Shown here: in pieces, positions 52,675 through 61,587 of the stretch
Layout of the letters: every line of letters begins with the position of its first letter
How positions within the stretch are numbered: the first letter of the stretch is position 1
Assembly: GCA_040218535.1 (NCBI GenBank)
Contig: JAVJRG010000008.1
Span: forward strand, 1 to 64,000
DNA from: Lacipirellulaceae bacterium
GTDB lineage: Bacteria > Planctomycetota > Planctomycetia > Pirellulales > Lacipirellulaceae
Reading direction: 5' to 3'
DNA: 64,000 nucleotides
The notes under the pieces: generated by a model
Database searches by the model: none
What the model was told of the DNA's origin: nothing
Seen by the model: only the letters and a program-made list of their open reading frames with translations
Position numbers and translations under genes: made by a program

Positions 52675-54444
52675 ATGTCGAAATATGCCTCATTGCTAAT
52701 CTTCGTTCTGCTTTTCAATTCCGCTGCTCCTGTCGCGCATGGCGACGCCAGCTCCGACTTCGCCAAGCTATTGGATGACTCTTGGGAATCGAACATCCAG
52801 GAGTACCCACTTTGGGCGACCTCCGCAGGGGACCATCGGTTCAACGATAAATTGCCGGCGATTTCAGTCGCCGATGCCAAGCGTCGTAGCGAGAAGACGC
52901 GCGGATTTTTAACGCGGTTGGAAGCGATTGATCGATCGCAGCTCAAGCTGGCAGATCAGACCAATTACGACATCTTTGCTCGCCAACTGAAGGAAGATCT
53001 CTCCGAGTTTCAGTTCGGGACTCACCTGGTGCCGATCAGCAATCGCACCGGCTTTCACATCGAGTTCCCCGAACTGCGTCGTGATGTGCCGTTGGAGAAC
53101 ACCAAGGACTACGAGAACTACATCGCTCGTCTAAATGGTTTCGGGCAATACGCAGACGGCCACATCGAATTGATGCGTGCGGGGATCGAAGCTGAGAAGA
53201 CGCTTCCTGCGGTCATTCTAAAAGGCTACGAGCCGACGATCGAAGCACATATCGTCGAAGATCCGAAGAAGAGTTTGCTGTATGAACCCATGAAGGAGTT
53301 CCCCGCGAATGTCCCCGAGAGCGAGCACGAGCGTCTGAGGGCTGAAGCCCGCACGGCGATTGCCGAAAGCGTCGTGCCTGGCTACCAACGTTTCGCAGAC
53401 TTCATGAAAAACGAGTACGTACTTGCGACGCGTGGTTCGATCGGAGCTTCGGCACTTCCCGATGGTCGTGATTTCTATCGTTATCGGGTTCGTCGGTTCA
53501 CGACGCTCGATCAGACGCCGCAAGAGGTCCACAACATCGGGCTCGCCGAGGTGAAGCGGATTCGTGCGGAGATGGATGACATCATTGAGGATGTCGGCTT
53601 CGAGACCCCGGAGGGGAAGGAAACGTTCGAAGCATTCACGGACTTTCTCCGCACTGACCCCCAGTTTTACGCACCCAACGCGGAGCAACTGCTCAAAGAA
53701 ACGGCAGCGATTCTCAAGCGGGCCGATGGCGAGCTGCCAAAGCTGTTCGGCAAGCTGCCTCGCACTCCCTACGGCTTGCGTCCCGTGCCTGATTACATCG
53801 CTCCGCGGACGACGAGTGCCTATTACCAACGCCCGGCGGGTGACGGTACGCGGGCCGGGTTCTTTTATATGAACACCTTCAACATCAAGAGCCGTCCGCT
53901 CTACACGTTGGAGGCACTTTCGCTGCACGAAGCGGTGCCGGGTCACCATTTGCAATTGGCACTGCAGCAAGAGATCGAAGGGATGCCGAAGTTTCGTCGC
54001 TTCTCGAACTTTACTGCTTACATCGAAGGTTGGGCGCTCTACTCAGAACGGCTTGGGCTGGAGATGGGATTCTACGAAGAACCCTACAGCGACTTTGGCC
54101 GTCTGACGATGGAAATCTGGCGGGCGAGCCGGCTGGTGGTCGACACCGGCATCCATTTCTTCGGCTGGACGCGCGGACAAGCGATTGAGTTTCTGCGGTC
54201 CAATTCGGCCATGAGCATGCACAACATCGAAGCAGAAGTCGATCGTTACATCGGCTGGCCCGGGCAAGCACTGGCGTACAAAACGGGCGAGTTGAAAATC
54301 CGCGCATTGCGAAAACAAGCGGAAGACGCGCTAGGAGACAAGTTCGACATCCGCAGCTTCCACGATATGGTGCTAGCCAGCGGAGCGATTCCGCTGGATG
54401 TGCTAGAGGGGAATGTGCAGCGGTGGATTGAGGAGCAGAAGTAG
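52675..54444 (+). CDS. DUF885 family metallopeptidase-like protein
   Basis: The 589-aa exported protein has a signal peptide (KYASLLIFVLLFNSAAPVA). The DUF885 zinc site is seen as SLHEAVPGHHLQLALQQE (about residues 418-435), with a downstream glutamate in FTAYIEGWALYSERLGLEMG. RPGDGTRAGFFYMN-like sequence (RPAGDGTRAGFFYMN) is also typical. DUF885 proteins are predicted peptidases whose substrates are mostly unknown. The gene converges on a small membrane protein gene. Confidence 0.92.
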   Translation: MSKYASLLIFVLLFNSAAPVAHGDASSDFAKLLDDSWESNIQEYPLWATSAGDHRFNDKLPAISVADAKRRSEKTRGFLTRLEAIDRSQLKLADQTNYDIFARQLKEDLSEFQFGTHLVPISNRTGFHIEFPELRRDVPLENTKDYENYIARLNGFGQYADGHIELMRAGIEAEKTLPAVILKGYEPTIEAHIVEDPKKSLLYEPMKEFPANVPESEHERLRAEARTAIAESVVPGYQRFADFMKNEYVLATRGSIGASALPDGRDFYRYRVRRFTTLDQTPQEVHNIGLAEVKRIRAEMDDIIEDVGFETPEGKETFEAFTDFLRTDPQFYAPNAEQLLKETAAILKRADGELPKLFGKLPRTPYGLRPVPDYIAPRTTSAYYQRPAGDGTRAGFFYMNTFNIKSRPLYTLEALSLHEAVPGHHLQLALQQEIEGMPKFRRFSNFTAYIEGWALYSERLGLEMGFYEEPYSDFGRLTMEIWRASRLVVDTGIHFFGWTRGQAIEFLRSNSAMSMHNIEAEVDRYIGWPGQALAYKTGELKIRALRKQAEDALGDKFDIRSFHDMVLASGAIPLDVLEGNVQRWIEEQK

Positions 54445-54472
54445 TCAGGCTATTGGTGGCGAATCAAATTGG

Positions 54473-55210
54473 TCATCCCGACCCGACCAAGGTGATTCCG
54501 CCGACAATCAAATACATCACCAGCAGCAACCACCAAGTAAACACGACCAGCCGGTTGGCTTCGTAGCCCAGGGCGTAGCAGACGAGTCCGCCGAGAGCGA
54601 CGAATGCCAGCAGCAGCGACATTGTCTCTCCGCCAAAAAGCCGACTGAACGCCAGCGTAAGCGCGGCGACGGTAAAAGCAATCAGCATCTGTTGCATCGA
54701 GAAGCGGATTTCCCAGCGGGGACGCTCAGTCGCTTGCGTTTCTGCTTTCATCGCGGCGATTTGTTCTGCGAAGCTGCCGGTATCGGAGGGGTCTGCCGCC
54801 TCGCCTTCCAGCATGGCTCGCAGCTCCGCCTTGCGGCGTTGGCGGCGTGCGATCAGTGCCCGCTCTTCTTTCATCACGAAGTACCAGCCCACAGCGACCA
54901 GAGTCACGAAGCCCCAAAACAGCAGATTACAGCCGCCCATTTGCGTGTAGACGGTCAACCCAATGGCCAGCACCGCGGTGAGAATCAGCAGGTGCTTCAT
55001 CGAGAAGCGAAACTCGGTCAGCCACTTCGCGTCGAGTTCGATCGGGGCAACCGTCTGCTCGTCGTAGACTTCGTTCACATCCACCGAGAGGCCGGCACGC
55101 TTGACTTGGTCCGCCGTGCGTCGCTTCTCATGCTCGAGAACCTCGGGATCAACCGGCTCCAGTTCGAGCTCAAAATCATCGTCGTCATCGTGAGGATCAT
55201 TTACAGGCAT
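54473..55210 (-). CDS. Hypothetical membrane protein with internal duplication
   Basis: The 245-aa protein has an acidic N-terminus (DPHDDDDDFELELEPVDPE) and about five membrane segments. Two of them start with the same pattern: FRFSMKHLLILTAVLAIGLT (about 67) and IRFSMQQMLIAFTVAALTLA (about 168). This FxFS...LL block is common in planctomycete membrane proteins of unknown role. The region between them is basic (LIARRQRRKAELRAMLE). No partner gene is apparent. Confidence 0.8.
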   Translation of the reverse strand: MPVNDPHDDDDDFELELEPVDPEVLEHEKRRTADQVKRAGLSVDVNEVYDEQTVAPIELDAKWLTEFRFSMKHLLILTAVLAIGLTVYTQMGGCNLLFWGFVTLVAVGWYFVMKEERALIARRQRRKAELRAMLEGEAADPSDTGSFAEQIAAMKAETQATERPRWEIRFSMQQMLIAFTVAALTLAFSRLFGGETMSLLLAFVALGGLVCYALGYEANRLVVFTWWLLLVMYLIVGGITLVGSG

Positions 55211-55294
55211 GGTGCTATTGTTGACAGAGAGTTAGGGTAATGACAAGCAGTGTCTATGGACCCGCCCTCCTTTCGATCGCCGTGTTTCCATCCA

Positions 55295-56545
55295 ATGCAC
55301 TTACTACTCACTGCTCTTGGCAGCTACGGCGATGTTCTCCCGATGGTGGGGATCGGCTCTGCGATGCGTTCTCGCGGCCACGAAGTGTCGATCATCACCA
55401 ACCCGCACTTTCGACCGGTTGTTGAAGGGGCCGGTCTTGAGCTGGTGCCAATTGGAACGAATGAAGAGTACGACGAACTAGTTGATCACCCCGCACTTTG
55501 GCAGCCGATTGCTGGGCCGAAGTTCTTGCTCGAGTTTACGGCAAGTTACCTTGGTGAGCTTTATGAATTGATCGAGGCAAACATTCAATCAGGCGAAACC
55601 GTGCTCGGCTCTCATGGGCTCGATCTCGCGGGGCGCATCTATTCTGAGAAGCATCTCGTTCCCCAGGCGACCATTCACTACGCCCCGCTCGCTCTGAGGA
55701 CGGTTTACGACACGCCGAATTTCATCGGAGCGTTCACCCAACCACCAACACCACGTTGGATGAAGCGATTCCAATTTTGGCTGGGCGATAAACTGATGAT
55801 CGATAAAGCGCTAGGCGGCGAAGTCAATTCACTACGGTCGGAACTTGGGCTCGCACCAGTGTCGCGTCTCTATCGTCAGTGGCACAACTCACCGCAGCTC
55901 ACACTGTGCCTGTGGCCTGAGTGGTTTGGCCCCCGCCAGCCCGACTGGCCTGATTCGGCGAGCTTGGTTGGGTTTCCGCTGTGGGATTCTGACGCTGGCA
56001 CAGAACTTTCCGACGACGTGGTCGATTTTCTTGAAAATGGGGACGCCCCGATCGTTTTCGCCCCCGGGTCGGCGAATACGCAGGCAGAGAAGTTCTTCGC
56101 CACGGCTGTCGAAGTCTGTGAGCGGCTAGCACAGCGAGGCATCCTGCTCACGAAGTACCCCGAGCAACTCCCGCAGAATCTACCCGCGACGATCCAACAC
56201 TTCAGCTTCGTTCCGTTTAGCAAGCTGTTGCCTAAAGTCGCCACGCTGGTTCATCATGGGGGCATCGGCAGTAGTGCGCAAGCTCTGGCAGCAGGCGTTC
56301 CGCAGCTCGTCATGCCGATGGCCTACGACCAACTCGACAACGCCACACGTTTGCAACGCTTGGGAGTCGGCGACTGGCTCATGCCCAAACATTTCAATGC
56401 TAACAAAGTCGCAAACCGCCTGGCCGTGCTGCTTCAGCATCCCGGCACCCGCAAACGTAGCAAGGAACTTGCACGCCGTTGCGCTGAGAGCAACTCTCTC
56501 GAAGCCGCTTGCGAACAGCTCGAGTTGCTTGCTCAGCATGAATGA
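55295..56545 (+). CDS. UGT/MGT-type glycosyltransferase
   Basis: The 416-aa enzyme has the GT1 (GT-B fold) layout. The N-terminal part starts MHLLLTALGSYGDVLPM, with RGHEVSIITN. The C-terminal donor site reads FAPGSANTQAEKFF, then VHHGGIGSSAQALAAGVPQL and YDQLDNATRLQRLG. Relatives glycosylate lipids or natural products. The acceptor is unknown. The ATG at 55295 is chosen; an upstream ATG (55250) would add an unrelated 15 residues. Confidence 0.92.
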   Translation: MHLLLTALGSYGDVLPMVGIGSAMRSRGHEVSIITNPHFRPVVEGAGLELVPIGTNEEYDELVDHPALWQPIAGPKFLLEFTASYLGELYELIEANIQSGETVLGSHGLDLAGRIYSEKHLVPQATIHYAPLALRTVYDTPNFIGAFTQPPTPRWMKRFQFWLGDKLMIDKALGGEVNSLRSELGLAPVSRLYRQWHNSPQLTLCLWPEWFGPRQPDWPDSASLVGFPLWDSDAGTELSDDVVDFLENGDAPIVFAPGSANTQAEKFFATAVEVCERLAQRGILLTKYPEQLPQNLPATIQHFSFVPFSKLLPKVATLVHHGGIGSSAQALAAGVPQLVMPMAYDQLDNATRLQRLGVGDWLMPKHFNANKVANRLAVLLQHPGTRKRSKELARRCAESNSLEAACEQLELLAQHE

Positions 56546-56725
56546 AAGTCGATCTATCTCCAACTTAGTCGGTCTGCGAAAGCGTTCCTTACAAGAAAAA
56601 CAATTCGCCCGTCTGTGAGTTTTCTCTCTATTCTCACGCAAGATTGCAGCAACAATAGTGACTAGGCTTGGGGTTCGAGGGACTTGTGATTGTCGCGGCA
56701 CCTGAAATCTCCTAGGAGCGATTCG

Positions 56726-57499
56726 ATGGCCAAAGTGATGACTAAAAGCAGGTGGGGATGCCTCATCGCGACTCTCTTCTTTCTGACTTCCGTAGGCTGC
56801 GAATCGCCTGAGCTGCCGGGTGTAATCGCTGATGATACCGAGACAGAACAAGTGGAAGCTGTCTCAGAAAAGACGGCGACAGCCGACGGCATGAAGCCTG
56901 ATGCAAACAACCCAAAGCCGCAAGACAAGCAGGTGGCCGCTCCGATGCCGATGATGATGAAGGCTCCCGATCCCGCCTCAATTGTCTTCAAGGATGATGT
57001 CTCTTCAAATGTTGAGCCACCAACGGGGCTTGATGGTTTGGTCTTCCTGGATCAGAAAGAAGAGCGAGTGCGGCTAAGCGACTACCTCGGCAAGAAGAAC
57101 GTGTTGCTGGTTTTTACTGAAGGGTTCTCGAAGATGTTGTGTCCTTTCTGCACAACACAGACCTCGCGGCTGATCGCGAATTACTCGAAGTTTGCCGAAC
57201 TGGATACGGAGGTGCTGGTCGTTTATCCCGGCACGCGGGATCACATTGACGAGTTTATTGAAGCCGCCACGAAGACCGAGAAGAAGCAAGTCGACCAAGT
57301 GCCGTTTCCGTTGCTCTTCGATGAGCAACTGGCCGCGGTTGGATTCTTCGGGATCGAGTCGAACCTGGCACATCCCTCTTCTTACTTGATCGACAAGCAA
57401 GGCAACGTGCGCTTTGCCTACGTGGGCGTCGATATGTCCGCCGATCGACCTTCAGTGAAGTTGCTACTTGAAGAAGCGAAAGCCGCCCAGGGAGAGTAA
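56726..57499 (+). CDS. Peroxiredoxin/thioredoxin-fold lipoprotein
   Basis: The 257-aa protein has AGGAG 8 nt before its ATG. A lipobox (LTSVGC, Cys at about 21) predicts a lipoprotein. A low-complexity linker (about 25-100) is followed by an AhpC/TSA-like domain: VFLDQKEERVRLSDYLGKKN, VLLVFTEGFSKMLCPFC with a CxxC (CPFC) active site, and SSYLIDKQGNVRFAYVGVD. It may reduce peroxides or disulfides in the periplasm. Confidence 0.87.
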   Translation: MAKVMTKSRWGCLIATLFFLTSVGCESPELPGVIADDTETEQVEAVSEKTATADGMKPDANNPKPQDKQVAAPMPMMMKAPDPASIVFKDDVSSNVEPPTGLDGLVFLDQKEERVRLSDYLGKKNVLLVFTEGFSKMLCPFCTTQTSRLIANYSKFAELDTEVLVVYPGTRDHIDEFIEAATKTEKKQVDQVPFPLLFDEQLAAVGFFGIESNLAHPSSYLIDKQGNVRFAYVGVDMSADRPSVKLLLEEAKAAQGE

Positions 57500-57537
57500 A
57501 TGCTTCTCAATAGATATCTTTCTTACCCTCACCCTAG

Positions 57538-57561
57538 CCCTCTCCCGCAAGCGGGAGAGGG
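57538..57561. repeat. Perfect hairpin CCCTCTCCCGC/GCGGGAGAGGG
   Basis: An 11-bp perfect stem with AA loop lies between the lipoprotein and kinase genes, preceded by ACCCTCACCCTAGCCC. This repeat motif occurs in many bacterial genomes. It could stop transcription of the upstream gene. Confidence 0.8.
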
Positions 57562-57600
57562 AACTTTGGATGGACGCTAAGCTTTTCTCAGGAGCAAGCC

Positions 57601-59553
57601 TTGTCAGAGTCCGTCTCGTCACAGGAGAAAGCTGCTCTGCTGGCTAAAGAGCGAGGGCTGCTCACTGAGGACAGTTTCAGGCAGGTTCAAGAGCGAGCTG
57701 ATCAAACGGGTAGCAGCGTCCTCGATGTTGCTGTTGAGCTTGATCTTCTGTCACCCGTGCAGGTTGATTGGCTCTCAGCACTTGCCGATCCGCAAAGTAT
57801 AGCGCCGGGATACGAGTTGCTCGATGTCTTAGGGCGGGGCGGCATGGGCGTGGTTTATTTGGCACGCCAGGAGAAGCTCAATCGCAAGGTCGCTCTGAAG
57901 GTGATCCACCTGGAACGCCTCAACAGTTCGAACGTGTTGGGGCGAACCCAGCGCGAGGCGCAGGTCACCGCCGGTCTGCGGCATCCGCATATCGTCGCGG
58001 CTTTCGACTTTGGCATGCATCAGGGGCGTGCGTTTTTGGCGATGGAACTGGTCGAAGGAGAGGATCTCGACTCGTACCTCACGCGGAGCGGGCGTTGCGA
58101 TGAGCGGGTGGCTTGGTCGATTATCCGCCAAGCCGCGTCCGCGCTGGCCTACGCAGCCGGGCAGGGCGTCGTCCATCGCGACGTCAAGCCGGGCAACATG
58201 CTGCTTACCGAACCGATTCCCGGGGTAGAAGTTGGCGAGGGAGTGCCGTTCGTGAAGGTCGTCGACTTCGGTTTGGCTTTCCAATCTGAAGAAGTCGACG
58301 CGACACGCCTCACTGCCGCTGGGGGAACACTCGGCACCCCGGCATATATGGCGCCTGAGCAACTCCAATCGACCGATGTCGATCAGCGGGCCGATATCTA
58401 TGCTCTCGGTGCAACAGCTTTTCATCTGCTTGCTGGAGAGTCTCCCTTTCAGGATTCAACGCCGATGGACGTGATGGTTGCCAAGACGACCGGCAACCAA
58501 TCCTGGCGTGAGAAACTTCCAGAAGATGTTTCTGAAGCCTCGCGAAAACTGGTCTTATCGATGACCGACCATCAACCTGCAAATCGCCCAGTCGATTATA
58601 GCGCGTTGCTCAGGTCGATCGATGAAGTGCTCGGCAAGGCTCCCGTAACGCGCTCTGACTTGTTGGCGACGCAAGTTCTTACGCCAAACCAAACGCGAGC
58701 AATCGTCGGGCCGTCCACCATGGCGACGGATACCGTGGCGGACGAATCGATCTCCTCGACAGTGGACACACCAGCTTCGAGATCTGCTGCAGGAAGCAAG
58801 AGCGGTATTCTCGTGGGAACGGTGGTCGGAGTCGTCGCGGCAGTTGGTGCGTTTCTGAGTGTACGCGCTTTCTTAGACGCTTCCTGGTCCGCTCCGGATA
58901 TGCCAAGTGCTGCGAAAAAAAAGGTTGAGCCTGAGTACGTTCTTTCGGACGAGGTGAGCATCCTGTTCAACGGTATTGACGCGCCTTTCGGGCGGGGGAT
59001 CAGCCCTGGCGGGACTTGGCGGCCTCAGCAGACCGAGGCTTTTGGCAACGTGCTCGTAGGGGACGAAGGTGCTTCTCTCGGTTATGATGTTTCTAAGTTG
59101 CTAGGTGCGAGATTTCAAAGTTCCTATCAACTGCAGTTACGCGTGGTGATAGATCAGGACGATGTCGCCGAGATTTCGCTAAACGGCTTACAGGACGTGA
59201 CGACTGGGAATATTCCCGCGGTTCGTATCTCGGCAGAGCACGCGCAGTTTGGCATGATCAATGAAAGATCGCGAGAATTCGCACCCACCAAAGAGCCGAC
59301 AGTCATCCAACTGAATGAGTATCAGGATGCCGCGGAGTCGCCCCAAGAGAATCTACTGAGAATCGCCAGCCATCAGGGGCATTGCTTTATCGAATTGAAT
59401 GGGCAACTCTTGCACACGTTACCTCGGAAAGGCGAAGCAGCGAAAGCTTCTTCCAAGGGTCGCCTTGTGGAAGTCGTGACTCTTTCGGTGAGGCAAGGCA
59501 AGCCCTTATTTGCGGATATGAAACTAATTGGGATCCAGCCAAGTCAGAAATGA
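57601..59553 (+). CDS. Ser/Thr protein kinase with membrane segment and beta-rich C-terminus
   Basis: The 650-aa protein starts at a TTG with AGGAG about 10 nt upstream. An N-terminal helical part (1-65) precedes the kinase domain (about 75-340): LGRGGMGVVYLARQ, VALKVI, VVHRDVKPGNMLL (about 189), VVDFGLAF and GTLGTPAYMAPEQL. All catalytic residues are present. A membrane segment (ILVGTVVGVVAAVGAFLSV, about 401-419) leads to an extracytoplasmic beta-rich domain (about 450-648) that resembles DUF1080/laminin-G-like folds. It is followed by a J-domain/LRR gene after 17 bp on the same strand. Confidence 0.92.
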   Translation: MSESVSSQEKAALLAKERGLLTEDSFRQVQERADQTGSSVLDVAVELDLLSPVQVDWLSALADPQSIAPGYELLDVLGRGGMGVVYLARQEKLNRKVALKVIHLERLNSSNVLGRTQREAQVTAGLRHPHIVAAFDFGMHQGRAFLAMELVEGEDLDSYLTRSGRCDERVAWSIIRQAASALAYAAGQGVVHRDVKPGNMLLTEPIPGVEVGEGVPFVKVVDFGLAFQSEEVDATRLTAAGGTLGTPAYMAPEQLQSTDVDQRADIYALGATAFHLLAGESPFQDSTPMDVMVAKTTGNQSWREKLPEDVSEASRKLVLSMTDHQPANRPVDYSALLRSIDEVLGKAPVTRSDLLATQVLTPNQTRAIVGPSTMATDTVADESISSTVDTPASRSAAGSKSGILVGTVVGVVAAVGAFLSVRAFLDASWSAPDMPSAAKKKVEPEYVLSDEVSILFNGIDAPFGRGISPGGTWRPQQTEAFGNVLVGDEGASLGYDVSKLLGARFQSSYQLQLRVVIDQDDVAEISLNGLQDVTTGNIPAVRISAEHAQFGMINERSREFAPTKEPTVIQLNEYQDAAESPQENLLRIASHQGHCFIELNGQLLHTLPRKGEAAKASSKGRLVEVVTLSVRQGKPLFADMKLIGIQPSQK

Positions 59554-59570
59554 AACGAGGGTGAGTTAGG

Positions 59571-60260
59571 ATGAGTTCCGAAGGTGAAAGTGCCGACTCG
59601 CTCGCTGACCAGGATCGTCCTGAGTTCATGGTCGTCCTCGGTTTGTTGCCGCCCTACACCGAGGAGGATATTCACAAGGCCTACTTCGAGAAGGCCAAAG
59701 CGGCACATCCTGACCATGGCGGCAGTACGGGCGACTTTCATCAGTTGCACGAGGCCTTCGAAAGTGCCATCCACTACATTGAGCATCGCACCGACAAACG
59801 CTCGTGGATTGCTTCGCAAGTCAAGAAATACATGCAGCAAGACATGGCGCTCCTTCGGCTGAGAGAGCTGGGAGTCGAAATCGAGTATGAGGTCATCGAC
59901 TGGCTGCGAAAGTCTTTCGGTGACTTCGCGGAACTGACGGAGAAGGTCATCCGAGTACGACTTGCCGATTCGACCGGCGGCAACGAAGTACTCGAATGTA
60001 TCGCTGAGAACGCCAAAGTTTTTCACGGGCTTCTCAGGCTAGAATTACCGAATTGCCAGGTCGCTGATGCCGCAGTCAGCGCTCTCTCAGGCTTGGAGCT
60101 TCTCGAACAACTCGACCTCAGCGGTAATCGCATCGGCAGAGCTTCTCTAGGTGTTCTGCTTGAGCTTCCCGAACTGAAGGAAGCGGTCGTGACCAACACG
60201 AACATCGGTTGGTTCGGACGCCGCAAGCTGGGGCGGCTGAGTGTCAAAAAACTGAGTTGA
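59571..60260 (+). CDS. J-domain protein with leucine-rich repeats
   Basis: This 229-aa protein pairs an N-terminal J-domain-like helix set containing the HPD motif (AAHPDHGGSTGDFHQLHEAF, about 45-64) with a C-terminal leucine-rich region. The LRR part reads LLRLELPNCQVADAAVSAL, then LELLEQLDLSGNRIGRASLG. J domains stimulate Hsp70 ATPases; LRRs bind proteins. The combination is unusual for bacteria. It starts 17 bp after the kinase stop, so both are likely co-expressed. Confidence 0.85.
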   Translation: MSSEGESADSLADQDRPEFMVVLGLLPPYTEEDIHKAYFEKAKAAHPDHGGSTGDFHQLHEAFESAIHYIEHRTDKRSWIASQVKKYMQQDMALLRLRELGVEIEYEVIDWLRKSFGDFAELTEKVIRVRLADSTGGNEVLECIAENAKVFHGLLRLELPNCQVADAAVSALSGLELLEQLDLSGNRIGRASLGVLLELPELKEAVVTNTNIGWFGRRKLGRLSVKKLS

Positions 60261-60273
60261 TCCGCGAATGGAC

Positions 60274-60528
60274 TTATGCAGGCTGAGGGACATCAGCTGC
60301 GTTGATTTCAACATGATCGACACGGTGGCCTGTAGATTTGACATTCATAATTGCGGACTGAATCGCTGATTCAAGCGACTCGGCCTCGCGATGAAAATCA
60401 ATGCTGAAAATCCCGTTGGAAGTACCAGGGGTCCCATCGTCGCAGCCTGCGGCGAAAAGCGCGTCAGCTAGTTCCTCGGTTAGTTCGACAGCGCCACTGA
60501 GTACGAGGCTAAATTCATATTTTGCCAT
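60274..60528 (-). CDS. Small protein, second gene of a two-gene module
   Basis: The 84-aa protein has an alpha/beta pattern: MAKYEFSLVLSGAVELTEEL, ALFAAGCDDGTPG and IDFHREAESLESAIQSAIMN. It lies 18 bp after a 75-aa gene on the same strand. I recognise no named family, but similar small pairs occur in other bacteria. A role as a cognate antitoxin or partner is inferred from size and arrangement. Confidence 0.75.
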   Translation of the reverse strand: MAKYEFSLVLSGAVELTEELADALFAAGCDDGTPGTSNGIFSIDFHREAESLESAIQSAIMNVKSTGHRVDHVEINAADVPQPA

Positions 60529-60546
60529 AGTTCATTGCCTTCCGCG

Positions 60547-60774
60547 TTACGATCCATGAGAGCAACGATTTACTGCCCGGCGGATGTCTTTCGCATGATC
60601 TTCCGGATTTCGCGGTGTTGAGTAGACGGCTTTCTTGCAACCATCGCGGCTCTGTTGTGGACAAAAAATCCTGCCCCAGACGTGTGCGCGCCCTGATGCC
60701 TTCAGTACTACCCAACCTTTGCTTTCCGCATAACTAATGGCAGCATGAATATGTTTGTTGGGATGTTTGGCCAC
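60547..60774 (-). CDS. Small basic protein, first gene of a two-gene module
   Basis: The 75-aa protein reads HIHAAISYAESKGWVVLKAS, then HVWGRIFCPQQSRDGCKKAV and PRNPEDHAKDIRRAVNRC. Conserved Cys, His and Trp residues and the short helix-strand pattern recall HicA-like RNA-binding toxins, but similarity is weak. It precedes the 84-aa gene by 18 bp. No promoter is evident. Confidence 0.75.
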   Translation of the reverse strand: MAKHPNKHIHAAISYAESKGWVVLKASGRAHVWGRIFCPQQSRDGCKKAVYSTPRNPEDHAKDIRRAVNRCSHGS

Positions 60775-60827
60775 AGAGTTAGCTCAAGCTGCTGCTACAG
60801 TTCAAAGCTTAAAGGTATTATACCCAC

Positions 60828-61481
60828 CTACAGGTTACGCTTACAGAGCAACAAGAGTCCACCACCCAAGGCGATCAGCAATGATGCAGGCTCAGGAACA
60901 GCGACGACCGAAAAATCAATATAGCCTGTTGTCCTAGCAACTCCCCCAGGGTTGAAGGCATCTGATCGTTGTATCTGGAGCTCAATACTGTAGTCTCCTG
61001 GCTCGAAAGAGCCTAACGAATGCAAATATTCGTGCGGGCCAAAAATAGTTGCGGTGGCGCTAAGTCCATACTCAATGGAAGCGATGACTTTAATGAGATT
61101 ACCATCTGTGGAATGCTCTACCTGGACGCTTGCGGAGGTTGGGAAGTGCGCCAGTTGGGGTAGTGTGAGGAGCAATGGCGCACCTGATGTTAGTTGGACA
61201 CTGTTTTGTGAAGGTGTCGCGGGTGGGTCCTGGAACGGTGGAAAGAACTTCCAATAGCGACCAACATCTTCAGGAAATTGCGGTCTTATTAAGGGTTGCC
61301 GACCGCCACTACCGTCGCTGGTGATGTTTCCTAATTCAGTTGGTGGGCAGTCTGTACAAGTCGGTACGAAAACCGTGTTTCCATCCGCATCTTGCTCGAT
61401 AACGAGGAGATTGGAGTACGCTACTGTGCTGTGAGAAAAGAGGACTGTCAAGATTACTTGGTACAGTAATTTCCAGCTCAT
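60828..61481 (-). CDS. PEP-CTERM secreted protein
   Basis: From the ATG at 61481 the protein is 217 aa. A signal peptide (SWKLLYQVILTVLFSHSTVA) leads to a beta-rich body with no recognised domain. The C-terminus is a PEP-CTERM signal (VPEPASL, hydrophobic stretch, CKRNL). The longer frame upstream (to 61697) overlaps the region near the TPR gene and is not used. It should be sorted to the outside by an exosortase not seen here. Confidence 0.82.
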   Translation of the reverse strand: MSWKLLYQVILTVLFSHSTVAYSNLLVIEQDADGNTVFVPTCTDCPPTELGNITSDGSGGRQPLIRPQFPEDVGRYWKFFPPFQDPPATPSQNSVQLTSGAPLLLTLPQLAHFPTSASVQVEHSTDGNLIKVIASIEYGLSATATIFGPHEYLHSLGSFEPGDYSIELQIQRSDAFNPGGVARTTGYIDFSVVAVPEPASLLIALGGGLLLLCKRNL

Positions 61482-61587
61482 GATTAAACCACTTTCGATA
61501 GCCTGGTACAAACGCCGTATTGCCTTTCTGGCCGAAAGTGAAACGCGATTGTCACTGAAAATCGACGAAATCTGTGAATCGATGCAC

